Assembly (NCBI RefSeq): GCF_048544455.1
Contig: NC_133538.1
Coordinates: 25,873,469 to 25,937,468 of the forward strand
Source: Silene latifolia
Lineage: Eukaryota > Streptophyta > Magnoliopsida > Caryophyllales > Caryophyllaceae
Direction: 5' to 3'
Length of the DNA stretch: 64,000 nt
In this document: positions 34,856-47,341 of the stretch, in pieces
How the letters are laid out: every line of letters begins with the position of its first letter
How positions within the stretch are numbered: position 1 is the stretch's first letter
Notes under the pieces: generated by a model
What the model was told of the DNA's origin: nothing
Seen by the model: only the letters and a program-made list of their open reading frames with translations
The model's database searches: none
Program-made: the position numbers and the translations under genes

Positions 34856-35350
34856 GTGACGGAAATTCCGTCAGTAACGTTTCCTGACGGATATCCCGTC
34901 AGTATCTATTGGTGCGTTGACCAAGTCAAAGGCGCCAAAAACTATGTGACGGAAATTCCGTCAGTAATCTCTTAATACTGACGGAATATCCGTCAAGGAG
35001 CTTCACACGTTAAATTGGTGTACGGCTGGAAACAACCATTGGACCACTGACGGAATATCCATCAGTCTTTTCCAAATCCTGACGGATATTCCGTCAGTGG
35101 GCCAAGATATTTGAATGTTGTGTTGATGACAGGCTGTCACAATAATTGGCCCACTGACGGAATATCCGTCAGGATTTTGAAAAGACTGACGATATTCCGT
35201 CAGTGGTCCAATAGTTGTGACGTGTACTGTCACTTGAATTATTGGTGTATAAAAGTAAGCATCTGACGGATTTTCCGTCAGTAAAATGGGAATACTGACG
35301 GAATTTCCGTCAGGATTCCTATTTTACTGACGGAAAATCCGTCAGATGCC
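34856..35350. repeat. Subterminal palindrome cluster of a CACTA element
   Basis: Eleven units of TGACGGAATTTCCGTCA and variants (central AATAT, GATATT, AAATT, TTTT) in under 500 bp, upstream of a TNP2 transposase gene. This is a classic CACTA subterminal region. The terminal CACTA motif itself is missing because an LTR abuts at 34,855. Two larger inverted repeats are built from these units: 35,036-35,103 pairs with 35,149-35,213, and 35,259-35,349 folds on itself. Confidence 0.8.
35259..35349. repeat. 91-bp near-perfect inverted repeat
   Basis: Starting GCATCTGACGG and ending CCGTCAGATGC, the arms pair for about 35 bp around a central TGACGGAATTTCCGTCA, itself a palindrome. Only one or two positions near the 'tgggaat / attccta' step do not pair. 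Confidence 0.8.
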
Positions 35351-36511
35351 CTTATAAACTAAAGCACGAGAACACTTTCCCCTCACTTTACCAAATTTCC
35401 CCCAAATCAATTAAAAATCGTCAACCCCCTAACCTCCTTAAAACCCGACACCACCACCACACTCCTCCACTTCCGGCGCCACCACCACCACCGCCGCCAC
35501 CACCACGCCGTCGCCATCACTATAAGGTAATTAACTTTATCTTTTTTTTCTATTTCCTTTATCTTTTTCCTTCTCCTTCATCCTTTCCCTTCTCCTTTTC
35601 TTATTTATCTTTTTTTTTTGTTAATAGTAGGTCGCCGCCTCCGCCAGCAGCCGCCACTGCCCTTTCTTTTTCATTTTTTTTGTCAAGTTAATTAGGTATT
35701 ACTCCTTTTATTTTTTTTTAATTAGTTTAATTAATCTAGATTATTAGTTATTGTTTTAATTGTTGTTGAAAAAAGGTTGGTGTTGATGCATGTTGACTTA
35801 GGATAGAAGCCAATGTTGTGATGGATGTATGTTGTTAATTTAGACTATTATTTATAATTTTTTTTTTTAATGTATGCATGTTGACTTAAGATAGATATTT
35901 AATTTTATTATTAAAAATTAGATTATTGTTAAATGTTAATTAGAATAGATATGAATTAGACTAGATATGTAAAATGAAAAGTAAATCATGTTAGTTTTTG
36001 TTAATTGAAAAAGTAGTCATTGTTGTATGTTTTGTTTTTAATATTGTTAAAATTATTGTTCATATTGACCTAGTACCCGTTCAAAAATTACTCACTAGGA
36101 TTAATTTTTGAATAGTCCCCGTTTTGGGACTGTCTTTGTACGTTTTAAGTCACTTAGGTAGTAAACATGTGCTTGTGATTTGTTAATGAGAAAAGAGTTT
36201 GGTGACAATTCCTTTAATGTTCTCTAAATGCATATGTAGAGTAATTATTTATTCCATATTGTGTATTTGGAGAACGGATGGGAATTGCTGCCGAATTTTT
36301 TTTCTCATTAATAAATCACAAGTACATGTTTGCTAGTGACTTAAAACGTACATTGATGGGTTTAGGTTGGAGTGGTAAGGATCCAATTCAAAGAAATACA
36401 ATATTTATATTGGTTAAAATGTTAAATTATTGTTTATTATGCTTGATTTTGATTGTTGTTAGGTTATTATCTTTTTTAATGACATATATAAATGTGTAGA
36501 TATATAATAAC
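35351..36511 (+). other. Promoter, leader and first intron region of the CACTA transposase gene
   Basis: TTATAAAC at about 35,352 could be the TATA box. A CCACCACCGCC-rich leader (35,450-35,515) is followed by a probable splice donor (AAG/GTAATTA near 35,526) and about 1 kb of T-rich sequence of intron character. No conserved protein is encoded here. Confidence 0.5.
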
Positions 36512-39500
36512 ATGAAAAGATTAGAACGGCAGTGGATGTATGAAAGATTAGACGAAAAAAAGAAACCCAAGAAAGCATATGCAGAGGGGGTGAAAGAGTT
36601 TATTAAATTCGCGGAAGGAAGTAGTGAGTACAAGAATTTAGGTGAAATGAGGTGTCCGTGTAAGAAATGCAAAAACCTAGGTTTTAAAAGGAAAGCAGAT
36701 GTTCAAATTCATCTTTGGTCGTATGGTTTCGCCGATAATTATTATGTATGGACGTATCACAATGAGAAACTACCTAGTACAAATGCTAGTGAGAATCCTT
36801 ACCGTGAGTTCGTGGAAAATGCATTGCGTGATACTGTTGACCAAATTTTGGAGGATCGACTTAATCCTGATGACCTTAACGATGAAGAAGTGAGTTATGA
36901 AACCCCAAACCCCCAAGTTTCTTCGTTCTTTAAAATGTTAGAGCAAGCTGAACAACCGATGTTTGAGGGAAGTGATATGAGTTTGTTGCAAGCAGCTGCT
37001 AGGTTGTTATCACTCAAATGTGAGAACAACATATCTCTTAGATGCGCTAATGGTTTTGTGTCGTTCGTTGGTAACGTAATTCCAAAGGTAAATCAAATGG
37101 CGCGAAATTTTAATGAGATTAAAAAAGTTCTGAAGGGACTCTAACTTCCCCATGAAAAGATTGATGCATGTATCAATGGATGCATGCTTTTTTGGGAGGA
37201 AAATTCTAATCTTGAAGAATGTACAAAGTGTCGTGCATCTCGGTATAAAGGTAAAAAGAATTCAAGTGAGAGGCGAATTCTATGTAAACCAATAACTTAT
37301 TTCCCGCTTGCGCCAAGGTTACAACGACTATATGCAACCAAGCACATAGCAGGTGAGATGAGTTGGCACTACAAAAACTCTCGATTAAGAGAAAGAGGGA
37401 CAATGGCACATCCAAGTGATGGAGAAGCATGGAAGCATTTCGATAGAGAGCATCCAGATTTTGCAAGTGAACCCCGGAATGTTGGCCCGTGATTGTGACT
37501 CCGTACAACATACCTCCTTGGTTATGCATGAAGAGACAATTTATGTTCTTATCTGTACTAGTTCCCGGTCCTAAGAACCCGAAGTCAAATTTAGATGTTT
37601 TCCTCCAACCGTTGATCAAAGAGTTGAAACAACTTTGGGAAACCGGCGTGGACACCTATGATGTCTCTAAGAAACAAAATTTTCAATTAAAGGCTGCATT
37701 AATGTGGACGATCAACGATTTCCCGGCATATGGCATGCTTTCTGGTTGGTCCACAAGTGGATATCGTGCCTGTCCTTATTGTCCATAAAATGATCATAGA
37801 TCTTTTTGGCTTAAAAATAGCAAAAAGGTTTGTTGGTTTGATTGTCACCGTGAGTTCTTAACACCTGATCATCCTTTCCGCAACAATTGTAAGCATTTTC
37901 TTAAAAACAGAAAAACTGAGAATCGCATAGCCGCATCGAAACTAACGGGTGATGAAGTGTGGAAATCCGTAAAAGACTTGCCTAAAATAGTTGATGCTTC
38001 TGATAAAGAATTGAAAAGATTGAAAGATCAGAATGAAGGTTGGTGGAAACAAAGCATATTCTGGGAACTTCCTATTGGAAAACGTTGCTGATTCGACACA
38101 ACTTGGATGTTATGCACATTGAGAAAATTTTTTTTGAACAACTTATCAACACCATCATGGATGTACCAGGTAAAACTAAATTTGACACTAAGGGTAAAGA
38201 AGACTTTAATGAACTTTGCTATAAACGGACCACATCATCTAGGTTTGTTTTATCAAACGCGGAGAAAAAGGCTCTATGTGACTGGGTTGCTAACTTAAAA
38301 TTCCCGGATGGTTATGCTTCAGATTTGAGTCGGTGTGTTGACCATAAAAAGATGGTGTTACATTCCATGAAAAGTCATGATTGTCATGTCTTTATGGAAC
38401 GACTACTCCCTGTTGCCTTGAAAGAGTTGCTCCCGACAGGTCCTTGGAATGCAATAACTGAGATAAGCCAATTTTTTAGAGACCTGTGTACTTCTACGAT
38501 TAGAGTTAATTCTATGGAACGTCTAGAGTCAAACATTGCGGAGATAATAGGCAAGTTAGAGAAGATATTTCCCCTGTCTTTTTTCAATTCCATGGAGCAT
38601 TTGCCTCTTCACCTACCTTATGAAGCGAAAGTTGGAGGACCTATTCAATATCGATGGATGTATCCATTTGAGAGATTTCTTAATCATATAAAAAAAAGAT
38701 TGGCAACAAAGCTCGGGTGGAGGGTTCAATATGCAACGCTTTTTTGTTAGAGGAAATTTCAAATTTCTGTTCTTTTTATTTTGAAGATCACATTGACACA
38801 AAAGCAAAAGACTTAGATGTTGGTGTAAATTCCGATGACCAGTTGAAATCTAAGTTACCTGATTTATTCAATGATGACATGGGAACTACAACCGGAAAAT
38901 GTATACAGAGGTACTTAACTGAGAAAGAGTATGAAGAAGCTCATTTTTATGTGCTAAGGAATTGTGGAGATTTTTTAGATACTTATGAAAAGTAAGTTAA
39001 TACTTCATCATTACTCAATTGTTTCTTAATTATCAAATTAGATCGAATTTATAGGTAATTAATACATAACTAAAACATGCTTTCCGTCAAGTGGGTGCAT
39101 GCCATCTACATCAAGAGTTCCAACTGGGAAGACTATGAACCAGGAGCTAATAGTAGCTGGGCTTGGCGTAAAATATGTCAAGTCAAGCATTTACTCAAGG
39201 ATTATATTTTCAGAGCAGGTATGGATCCTTATAACAGCAAGGCAGGATATCAGTTGCTGAAACCAGATATGGACAAGGTGATGTGGTATCCTTGGGTGCT
39301 TAATAAGTGGATCATTCCTAAACAGGCTTTTCTTTGTTGGTTAATTGCTCATCAGAGGTTAACAACTCAGGATAGGTTGTATAGAATGCACATTATTCAG
39401 AGCAACTTGTGCTTCCTGTGTGGATCACATGAAGAGTCTCATGAGCATCTATTCTTTTCTTGTGCTTTCAGTCAAAGATGCAGAGACTTAATTGCTAATT

Positions 39501-40610
39501 GGTGTCTGATTGAGTTGCCATGTTCAGAAGTGATTAAATGGTGGGTTCAGAGGCGAGATCATAATGCTTGCAGGAAGAAGATTACAGCAGTGATTTTAGC
39601 CAGCATAATGTATAATATTTGGAATGTTCGAAATGTTAGCAGGGTGGAAGGCTTTGTCAGCAGACCTGAATGTATTCTGCAACGGGTCAAGAATGAGGTG
39701 AAAATGCGCGTAGGACAGTTACAGCTTCACAGTAGGAATCCTAGTGCTTTAGCTTGGATTTCCTACATTAGACAATACTAGTCTTGTTGAGTATGTTTGA
39801 AAGAGTAATATGTACTTGTATGAGATACTTTTGATTTTAATGAAAAGCTTACCTTTACCCAAAAAAAAAATAAAACATGCTTTCCCTACTTATAGGGAAT
39901 TTGAGGCACATATCAAAATCAATTTTCCTGATGTCACATCCTCTGATGATGTGTGGGCATCACATGAGAAAAGTTTTCCGAAATGGTTCCGAAATCAAGT
40001 AAGTGATGATACATTTTCTTTGAAATTGAACTATACATTTAGATTTCTTATTAGATATTGAAAAAAATATAACAACTCAATTAACATTTTTTTATTCATA
40101 GGTTCATAGATTGAAGGATCATCTAATAATAGCTATAGCATTGGGTCCTAGTAACATGGTGAAGTCTTGGAGACGGTATTCCATCAACGGCTATAAGTTT
40201 CGAGCTTATAAGGAGGGAGTTGATATTTCGAAGTCTACGTTAAGCAATGGGGTTTTACGTGAATTCAATCAAGGGTTGGACTACTATGGAACCCTAAATG
40301 AAGTAATTGAGCTTTCTTATTATGCCGGGCAAAGGGTTTATAGGGTTATATTGTTTAAATGTGATTGGCTTGATAATTCCCCACAAGGACTTAGTATCCA
40401 TAAGGTTTATGGACTTGTAGATGTAAACGAGAAAAAGAAACTTCGTGGACATAACCGATTTGTGGCAGCTTTTCAAGTCGATCAAGTTTGTTATGCTCCT
40501 TATCCAATCATTAAGAAAGGTAATCAAGGTATTCAGTGGTCCGCGGTTTTTAAAACCAAGGCAAGATCACAAGTTTTTGAAACAGACTCATGTAAGATCC
40601 ATCGATCCTG
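36512..40610 (+). pseudogene. CACTA TNP2-type transposase, broken
   Basis: N-terminal transposase-associated zinc domain (about 36,600-36,770; CPCKKCKN ... IHLWSYGF), then the TNP2 catalytic region (about 37,150-38,160; KIDACINGCMLFW, PYNIPPW, FPAYGMLSGWSTSGYRACPYC, NLDVMHIEK). A DUF4218 region follows (about 38,380-38,700; LPLHLPYEAKVGGP.QYRWMYPFER), then a DUF4216 region after introns (about 40,120-40,560). Damage includes an in-frame TAA at 37,142 and stops near 37,491 and 37,786. After SEPRNV (about 37,485) the segment where relatives carry the LCTDGFNPF-type motif is missing, so a catalytic Asp is probably gone. A LINE sits in the intron after 38,995. These enzymes cut and join CACTA ends; this one cannot. 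Confidence 0.85.
39071..39885 (+). mobile_element. 5'-truncated L1-like LINE with 15-bp target duplication
   Basis: The insert 39,086-39,870 ends in an A10 tail. It is flanked by TAAAACATGCTTTCC on both sides (39,071-39,085 and 39,871-39,885). Its frame (to 39,781) encodes the C-terminal zf-RVT region of plant LINE ORF2: FLCWLIAHQRL, then CFLCGSHEESHEHLFFSC with the Cys/His set. The reverse transcriptase and endonuclease parts are absent, as usual for 5' truncation. The frame is undamaged, which suggests a fairly recent insertion into the CACTA intron. Confidence 0.95.
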
Positions 40611-41006
40611 GGTATGATCCTATTCCTGAGTGGCAGGCGAGGGTAACGAGGCGGATTACCACTCTTATTAATGGACTAAAATATAACAAGAAACCGCCAG
40701 AGTGGGTGCATGCTTCTTGGTTGGAGAACCTTAGGAATAGGCCAAATGATGCTACTTTTGCCAAACATTCGAAAATCAACACGGCAAATAGGAAGTCGGG
40801 TGGGAACGATGGAAAAGCATTGGGCACCCACACTCTTGGTCGGAAGAGTTGCTCCGATGCTTTCAAGGAATTGGTAAGTATTGTTTATATTGCTTTTAAG
40901 AAGTGGCTAATATATATGATTGACAAATATATACTTGATTTTACTTGTTTCCATAATAATTTCAGGGTCAAGAGGCCACCCCCCACAAGATGTTCAAATA
41001 TAGAGA
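40600..41006 (+). pseudogene. Transposase_24 (Ptta/En/Spm) domain fragment
   Basis: The frame reads IPEWQARVTRRI ... WVHASWLENLRN ... GTHTLGRKSCSDAF, typical of the plant Ptta/En/Spm transposase family that accompanies TNP2. An intron is visible: GAATTG/GTAAGT at about 40,874 to TTTCAG/GGTCAAG at about 40,966. The next exon (EATPHKMFKYRDT) is cut off by a Copia-like LTR. It is shifted in frame relative to the DUF4216 part. The rest of the element is not in the window as far as I can see. Confidence 0.75.
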
Positions 41007-42049
41007 CACTCCTCTTAGTTGCACCCAAGACTAACCCAAAAACTAATACAATTACTAACTAGATAATATGTATTAGTTACCTTAAATATTAATTCTAATA
41101 TTATTATAATTACTACTCTAGTAATATGAATGCATTATTAGAATTATTGAACAAGTTTTATGCACAAAACAATTTTATGTAAAGAGAAAAATAGAGAGAT
41201 AAGCATGAAGATTGGAATAATAATGATGTAAAATGAGAACCTCTTCTCCTTTTAGCATAGGGCAACCGGTTTTTCACATGGGTTAGGGTGAGTGGTCTTT
41301 TTCTGTTTGCCTTCTCAAAATCCATAGGTAGGGATCTAGCATCCTTAGGTAATTATAGTGTTTCTTTTTGCATTAAAAAACAGCAACTATCAACACTCTA
41401 AAATAACCCACTAAAACCGGCGCACATGACTTAAAATGGACTCCATATTATCTTTTGTAATTTGTCATTTGTAATATGTTGTGACATGTGAAATGTAACA
41501 TGTCATTAGGCATAATAATGCATATTTAACAAATTATATATCATTATATATTAAATAAGTTATATTTAACAAATTAACAAGTAATTCACAATTACATGTA
41601 AATAAAATGGGTCACATTAAGTCTAGTTAATATAATTTACAACATCTTAATTATAACTAACCAATTACTCTTATCTCAAATGTTTCATAAACTTTAATCA
41701 ATTTTAGTAATATAACAAATTAGTTACTAAATTGAATCTTATTTAATCACATCACAATAAGATATATAACTCTCTATTATTAAATAAAATTTGTTCAATT
41801 TAAGGAATTAATTAATATATATCGATATACAATTAATTAACTTTACAGTTTGGGAATCGTCCTTTAGGTGTGACCTTAAGGGATCAACTAATCACCACCC
41901 TCAAACGACAGTAACGTCAAACTCTAGTTAGCCAATCATTACCGATTAATGTTGATCAGTTGACTATATAATTGAATCATCCCTCACGTATTCTTATTAT
42001 GAGATTTATTAATGTGATCGCACTATTATTGATGACACTTACTCCAACA
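41007..42049 (-). repeat. 3' LTR of Copia-like family G3, copy 2 (truncated)
   Basis: It matches 6,280-7,349, ending ACTCCAACA before the purine-tract complement ATCTCCCACTT. About 200 bp of the LTR are missing on the left, where the CACTA exon is joined. Confidence 0.7.
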
Positions 42050-45000
42050 ATCTCCCACTTGTCCGAGACAAGTGTGCGTCACCAATTCTCTTGTCCTATT
42101 ACTATCTTCCACTCAATGCAAGGTGTCTTTCAGGTCGTTCTTGCATTTGATCATACCTTGAGTGGTTTCCTCGATCTGGAGAGTAACTGTTTGACCGGAA
42201 TTATCTACCGTAGATACCTTTCGAGTGTGGCCACGCATTTTCAGTTCACTGCTCCTCGAGTGGCCCTGATATTTAGATAACCCTGACAAGGGGATGGACA
42301 ATTCCTATCGCACTATTCCCTTAGTATAGACACAATTCATCATACCCCAAAAGATACCCTTTTGACTTCAGTTACGACAGTCGTAGAGCATAAATCGAAG
42401 CCAATCAGAAACTGTGCAAAATTGGGCGACCAGTCTCTAGTCAAAGGATCGACTCATAAGAATACTATACTAGCTCTTGCCATGACCAGGTTGTATATGA
42501 GTTACCAGAACTCTATAAGCTATCACTGCCCGACAGAGTGTCCCGTATAGTCTACCTATGTGATCGATTAGTCATCTCTTATGACTCTATGACACTTGAA
42601 CATGTCATCAATCGCATCACACTCTAGTCACTTCAAGACGTCACCTCATATAAGTGACTAGGGGCTAATACTATGTTAATCCAGTTCACTTAAATAGGGT
42701 TCAATATTGTCTCGACAACTTATTTGGAAAACAAAGTATTATAAGAAAAAAGTTTTGAAGAAAACTCAAACGATGAATGTATTATCACAAATGTAAAATT
42801 GATACCATATCAATTACTACATAATCTATAATTCATTTTTAATCCTGTATATAGTTGATCATCACAATTCAAATTGAAATGACATGACTTATCATGCTTA
42901 GCCTACGAACAAGGCCTTCGTTAGTAAGCCTTAGCAACATTTTGCACTTTCTTAACCTTACTATATACTATTTCCCATTCTTGTGTATAATCTTGTATTA
43001 TAAGAACTTCTTAGAGTACATGTCTAGATCCAATAAGGACATAAGCTTCTTGCCTTTGAATAACTCCCATTGTCTTCACAGTGTGTAGGGATAGAACCTT
43101 TGGTTATTGGAACGAACTACCATAGTTCCTCCAATTCATAAAACGGAATCCTAATATCATCCCTTCCTTCTTGTATATGTCATTATTGCAAGTATACTAA
43201 ATTTCCGTTGTGTATATCTCATTGTTCAACTACCTAGGATGTGTTAGCAGATATCCTCCTTAAATAATATAGCCAAGATGGTTCTCTAACCATCATTATA
43301 TTTTTAGAATATGGTTTTTGTGTAACTCCTTGCACATAAATCCATCTCAATTCTAATCACTTTAGCTTCATCTCTTTAGTGCTTCATGAGTACTAACCAA
43401 TGAACTATATGGCTGTATAGAGACTTCTCTCAAAGATTCGGTTTGTAACTTTTCGTCATATTCCAAGTATACGAAATTTAAGAATGGTGATACATCTTAG
43501 CGTAATGAATTAATCCCGCAGCGGAAGCATGTGGATACAATTTCTACATGTTCAATACTTTTGAACTTGTCAAGATTCTTATTAACATAAGAATATTCAT
43601 TCAACGCTAATATCCTCTTAGAACTATCTTTATAGGTCTAGATACCTTAGAGATGTATTATTCTTCTCCTATGTCTTCCATCATTCACAATGATCAATAT
43701 GTCCCTTACACATAAGACTAGTAACACCATATTACTCCCACTAAACTCCATGTATAAACAGAACTACTCGACAATTCGAGAAAAGTTTATCACATGATCA
43801 AAACATATAATTCAACTCCTTAACTTCTACTTAAAACTTTTTCTTAATTTTTCATCCTACGTTAGGATAGTTGCTATTTTCAAAAACACATGCAAGATGG
43901 TTTTTTAATCCAACTATAAAATCTGAATTTTAATGAAGCGTTGTTGTTGCGTGCAAAACCCTTTGCCCCCAATCAACCAAGCTAAGTAAACATCTTTTTG
44001 TTTATATTCATTTCGGAATCTTGTGGAGTTGAGACTAGATAAAGCATATAAATAAGTTACAGGTTTGTTACTTCCAAAAACAACATGACTCCTGTCCACG
44101 TAGTTTTCGAATCAATAATTATTGCTCTTGACCAAGAAGGAACATCTTCCTACGTCTTATTCTCAGTTTGTGGCTCTTGAATATTTTCTCCCACTCTGTC
44201 TTTAAGAAATACTCCTCATTTCCTTAATAGATAGTATCACGAGCCACAAACCCTTTGTTCTCGTGATCATGTAGAAAGAGAGATCACATGTTTACTATCG
44301 AAACAAGCTACAATTTAGGTACCATGGCTAACCATATCTCATATGAAAAGTAGATGATTGCTTTAACCATGTTTTATATTAGTGGAAAATTTAAATGTCG
44401 GACAAATTTTATAACAGGAACTACCTCCAACTTTATAGTAAAGATTCAATCATATCGTATAGGATTCTTTATAACTTTCTAATACACCTTGTCTTTATAG
44501 GGTGTCATTAAGAAAGTGATCTTGTGATACCATATCACACTCTATATGGTGCAGATAAAAGTCATCACTTTATTGTTCCCAACCTTAACAAAGTACTAAT
44601 ACTTTGGTTTTATAATCTGTAGGTTTTGATACCTTTTAAACATTCATTGAACTTATTCAAAGAATTTCTCTTCTTACCTCATTAATTGGATACCTAGTAT
44701 CTATCTAGTTTGTTCGTAAAAGAGATGAAAAAGTAATAACATTTTCTGATTGAAGTTGTATTTGACCATACACTTCAAAGTGTAAATTGGGCGAATATTT
44801 TGCTCTATTCATAATCCTTTTCCAGAAAAAGTCATGAATTAACTTGCTTTGAATACAAGCTTCGCACATATCAAAAGATTCCCAATCAAGCGGTTTGGGA
44901 GACTAGTCAAAACTAGTTTCTAAATGCGATTTTTAATCGAGAATTGAGAACTGATTGGGGTCACCAACTTGAGTCTTGTAAATATGACACTTATTTCTTG

Positions 45001-45574
45001 TTTGAATATAATTACCTCATATGTATGGTCTCACCATAAAGTTAATCGTGGTATGTAAGGGCACAATGCTTGTTTTAATTGTATAATTACCTTTGCATTT
45101 TATACAAAAACTTGAATTATATTCTTATTTAGAATTAGTGTACATCATAACAATTATTTTAGGTACATGTTTAAATACAAAACTTAAAATGAGTACACTA
45201 TAATAATTATATGTTCATGGATGAAATGGCAATTACCCTATTTCCCTTCATGCAAATTTCAGAACTTATTCTTGCTAATCGTGACACGATAATGCCAAAT
45301 ATTATGATGAAATCCACAAATTTGTATCAAATAATCAAGATGTGGTAATTGGCAAGAATGCAATATCAATGTCACAGATATTCAAGAAGGAATATGTTGG
45401 GGTCACACAACCAACTTCTTTGATCGTTACTTATTGGGGTTTGTATCTATTTTAGTGTCTAACACCTTCTCTTTCGGGCCTAGTTCTATCCTTAACAATT
45501 AAGATAGGAACTTTACTTCATATTGCTCCCACTCACTTGAAGAATTTCTACTTGATGAAGACTTACATTCATAT
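42050..45574 (-). other. Decayed interior of Copia-like G3, copy 2
   Basis: The first 740 bp match 7,350-8,093. The rest is AT-rich with no frame above about 65 codons. The arrangement (3' LTR on the left, minus orientation) suggests eroded pol, but I cannot place domain motifs with confidence. Element T is inserted at 45,574/45,575, and the same sequence resumes at 55,375. Confidence 0.45.
42056..42074. other. Stem-loop beside the polypurine tract, copy 2
   Basis: CACTTGTC-CGA-GACAAGTG: the same 8-bp stem as at 7,356 with a changed loop. Confidence 0.6.
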
Positions 45575-45924
45575 TGATTTGACCATAATTAGCGCATATT
45601 TATCCCCCGAATTAGCCTTGTTCCCATGCTTTTTAGTGCATATTTGGGTCATTTATTGTCTTTAGTTCTTTGTTTTGCATATTCTTTGAGATTTTGATCC
45701 CTTGGTAGGAAAGGAGTAAGAATCTTGCATTTTCATGGCAAAACGAGACTAAATTGATTGAATTCAATGACCAAGCATCAAGGAGATACAAGATTAGAAG
45801 GCCTTTGTACATATTATAGTAGTTGGACAATGACGAGAAAGGATCCTTGCATCCCCGAGGAAATACCCAAAGATTTTATGAAGAAAAGGGAAGAAAAGAA
45901 GAAGAAATAATGCTGAGCTACAAT

Positions 45925-46105
45925 CCGAGCGGCTTCTCCCCAATCCGCCCGTCCTCCACAAGCACAATCCGTGCGTCTTCCTTCAAAGACGCCCGGGCAG
46001 CAGCCACCAGAGAATCCGGCCGGATTCCTTTGAAGACGCCCGTTTTCCCCCGCCTGAATCCGCCCGTCCCGACACCAATACGCCCGGATTCCTCCCCAGC
46101 ACAAT
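45925..46105. repeat. AATCCGCCCG / AGACGCCCG word array in the T LTR
   Basis: About ten GC-rich words in 180 bp: AATCCGAGCGG, AATCCGCCCGTCC, AGACGCCCGGG, AATCCGGCCGGATT, AATACGCCCGGATT and so on. Many are full or half palindromes. It lies upstream of the TATA box, as do the TCGATCGA arrays in other families. Repeated in the 3' LTR (53,977-54,157). Confidence 0.85.
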
Positions 46106-46235
46106 TTCGTCTTCTTCAAGCTTGAAAGAAAGAATCCCTTCCTTCGAAAAATACCGGCATCTCCCTGCCCAATCTAAAAAGTGTAATTACTAGTTTAGCC
46201 CTTAGTTAACCCTAATGCATCCACCTAATTTCCAC

Positions 46236-46243
46236 TATAAATA
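46236..46243 (+). promoter_or_regulatory. TATA box of the T 5' LTR
   Basis: TATAAATA, conserved in the 3' LTR (54,288-54,295) and in the T-family LTR at 62,957. A G14 tract starts 23 bases after it. Confidence 0.65.
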
Positions 46244-46265
46244 CCCCACATGTAAATAATCAAAA

Positions 46266-46279
46266 GGGGGGGGGGGGGG
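46266..46279 (+). repeat. G14 tract close to the predicted RNA start
   Basis: Fourteen Gs about 30 bases downstream of the TATA box, also present as G14 in the 3' LTR (54,318-54,331). It is absent at the same place in the related LTR at 62,298. Confidence 0.8.
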
Positions 46280-47325
46280 ATCTTATCAAGTTTTTAGAGT
46301 AGAAAATCCTTCTTTAGATTAGATTAGGAGTAGATTAGAATAGATTACTCTTTAATCTTTCCACAAATCTCACATTAATCTCTCCTTAATTATTGTTCAA
46401 GTTTATTATTCAAGTTTGTTACTTTTGGATAATTGAAGATTATTGGGTTATTATTGGAGGATTGACAACCCTTCATCAATCAATCAAGTTTCTTCTATTA
46501 TTCTTTGCTTTATTATTTGGATCACCTCAAGTTTGGTATAATTCCTTTACCCTTTAATCTTAATTGTTCATTTCTTCATTCTATTATCATGTTTATACTT
46601 GTTGTGATGTTTGACACCATTAATGACATGTTTCCTATGATAATGAGTGAGTAGTCCCTAGCTAGGTTTAATGGGTAATTAGGGGAGATAAACATGGAAA
46701 ATAATCATGCTTAATCCAATATGTTCACATGATTAAATTGCTTGCTTGTTGTGATGTCAACTTTATGCACATGTTATGTTTGATGAAATGCCAAGCCTAT
46801 GAATCCTTGCATTTACAACCATCTCTTATCTACTCAACTTGACATGTAAGATATAAACCAACTCGAGTCTTGTTAGACCATGCATAGAAGTTGAATAGGA
46901 GGAAAGTAAGTCGACTTGTAGGTGTTGTACAGTCTAATCGATTCGGCTCCGGGACCCAACTCTTCCTTTGAACAGTAAGACATAAACCAACTCAGTTCCT
47001 CCACAACATTAATTGCTTGCAACTTTGTAAACATGTTTGTATGATCAAAACCATGCATCCCCTATGACCCCATGATATCCTAGCACTTTTAATCATTTGT
47101 CTACATCCTTCTTTTATTGCTTGCTTTACTTTATTGTTTGCATTAGTCTAGAACACAACTACAAACCCAAACAAATTATGACACTAGCATAAATTGAGAT
47201 ATATAGACTTAAAACCCAAAGCACACCGTCCCATGGATCGACCTCGACTTACCGCTAACTAGTTGTATGTTGAGTATTATAAATGTGTTTGATTGGATGA
47301 CCCGACGACATCAACAGGATCAAAA

Positions 47326-47341
47326 TGGCGCCGTTGCCGGG
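47326..47341 (+). other. Primer binding site of element T, tRNA-Asp type
   Basis: TGGCGCCGTTGCCGGG three bases after the 5' LTR; then TA where the tRNA-Asp complement has GA. Confidence 0.85.

Larger units (their letters stand above)
45575..47322 (+). repeat. 5' LTR of element T
   Basis: TGATTTGACC...GGATCA, with TATA box at 46,236, G14 tract at 46,266-46,279, and a GC-rich word array at 45,925-46,105. It pairs with 53,627-55,374. Confidence 0.95.

Noticed and set aside
33165..34860. Target-site duplication around the R1 LTR copy 2
   Set aside because: GTTGT on the left and TTGTG on the right overlap only with an offset; not a convincing duplication.
34856..35349. Regular palindromic units as a CRISPR array
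   Set aside because: Spacers are not uniform, units vary, and the context is a plant CACTA subterminal region.
45814..46125. Frames on both strands in the T LTR (and at 53,866-54,177)
   Set aside because: They are LTR sequence duplicated in both LTRs and driven by the GC-word array.
10946..47341. tRNA-Asp-like sequences as tRNA genes
   Set aside because: Only the 16-18 bases complementary to the tRNA 3' end are present; they are primer binding sites next to LTRs.
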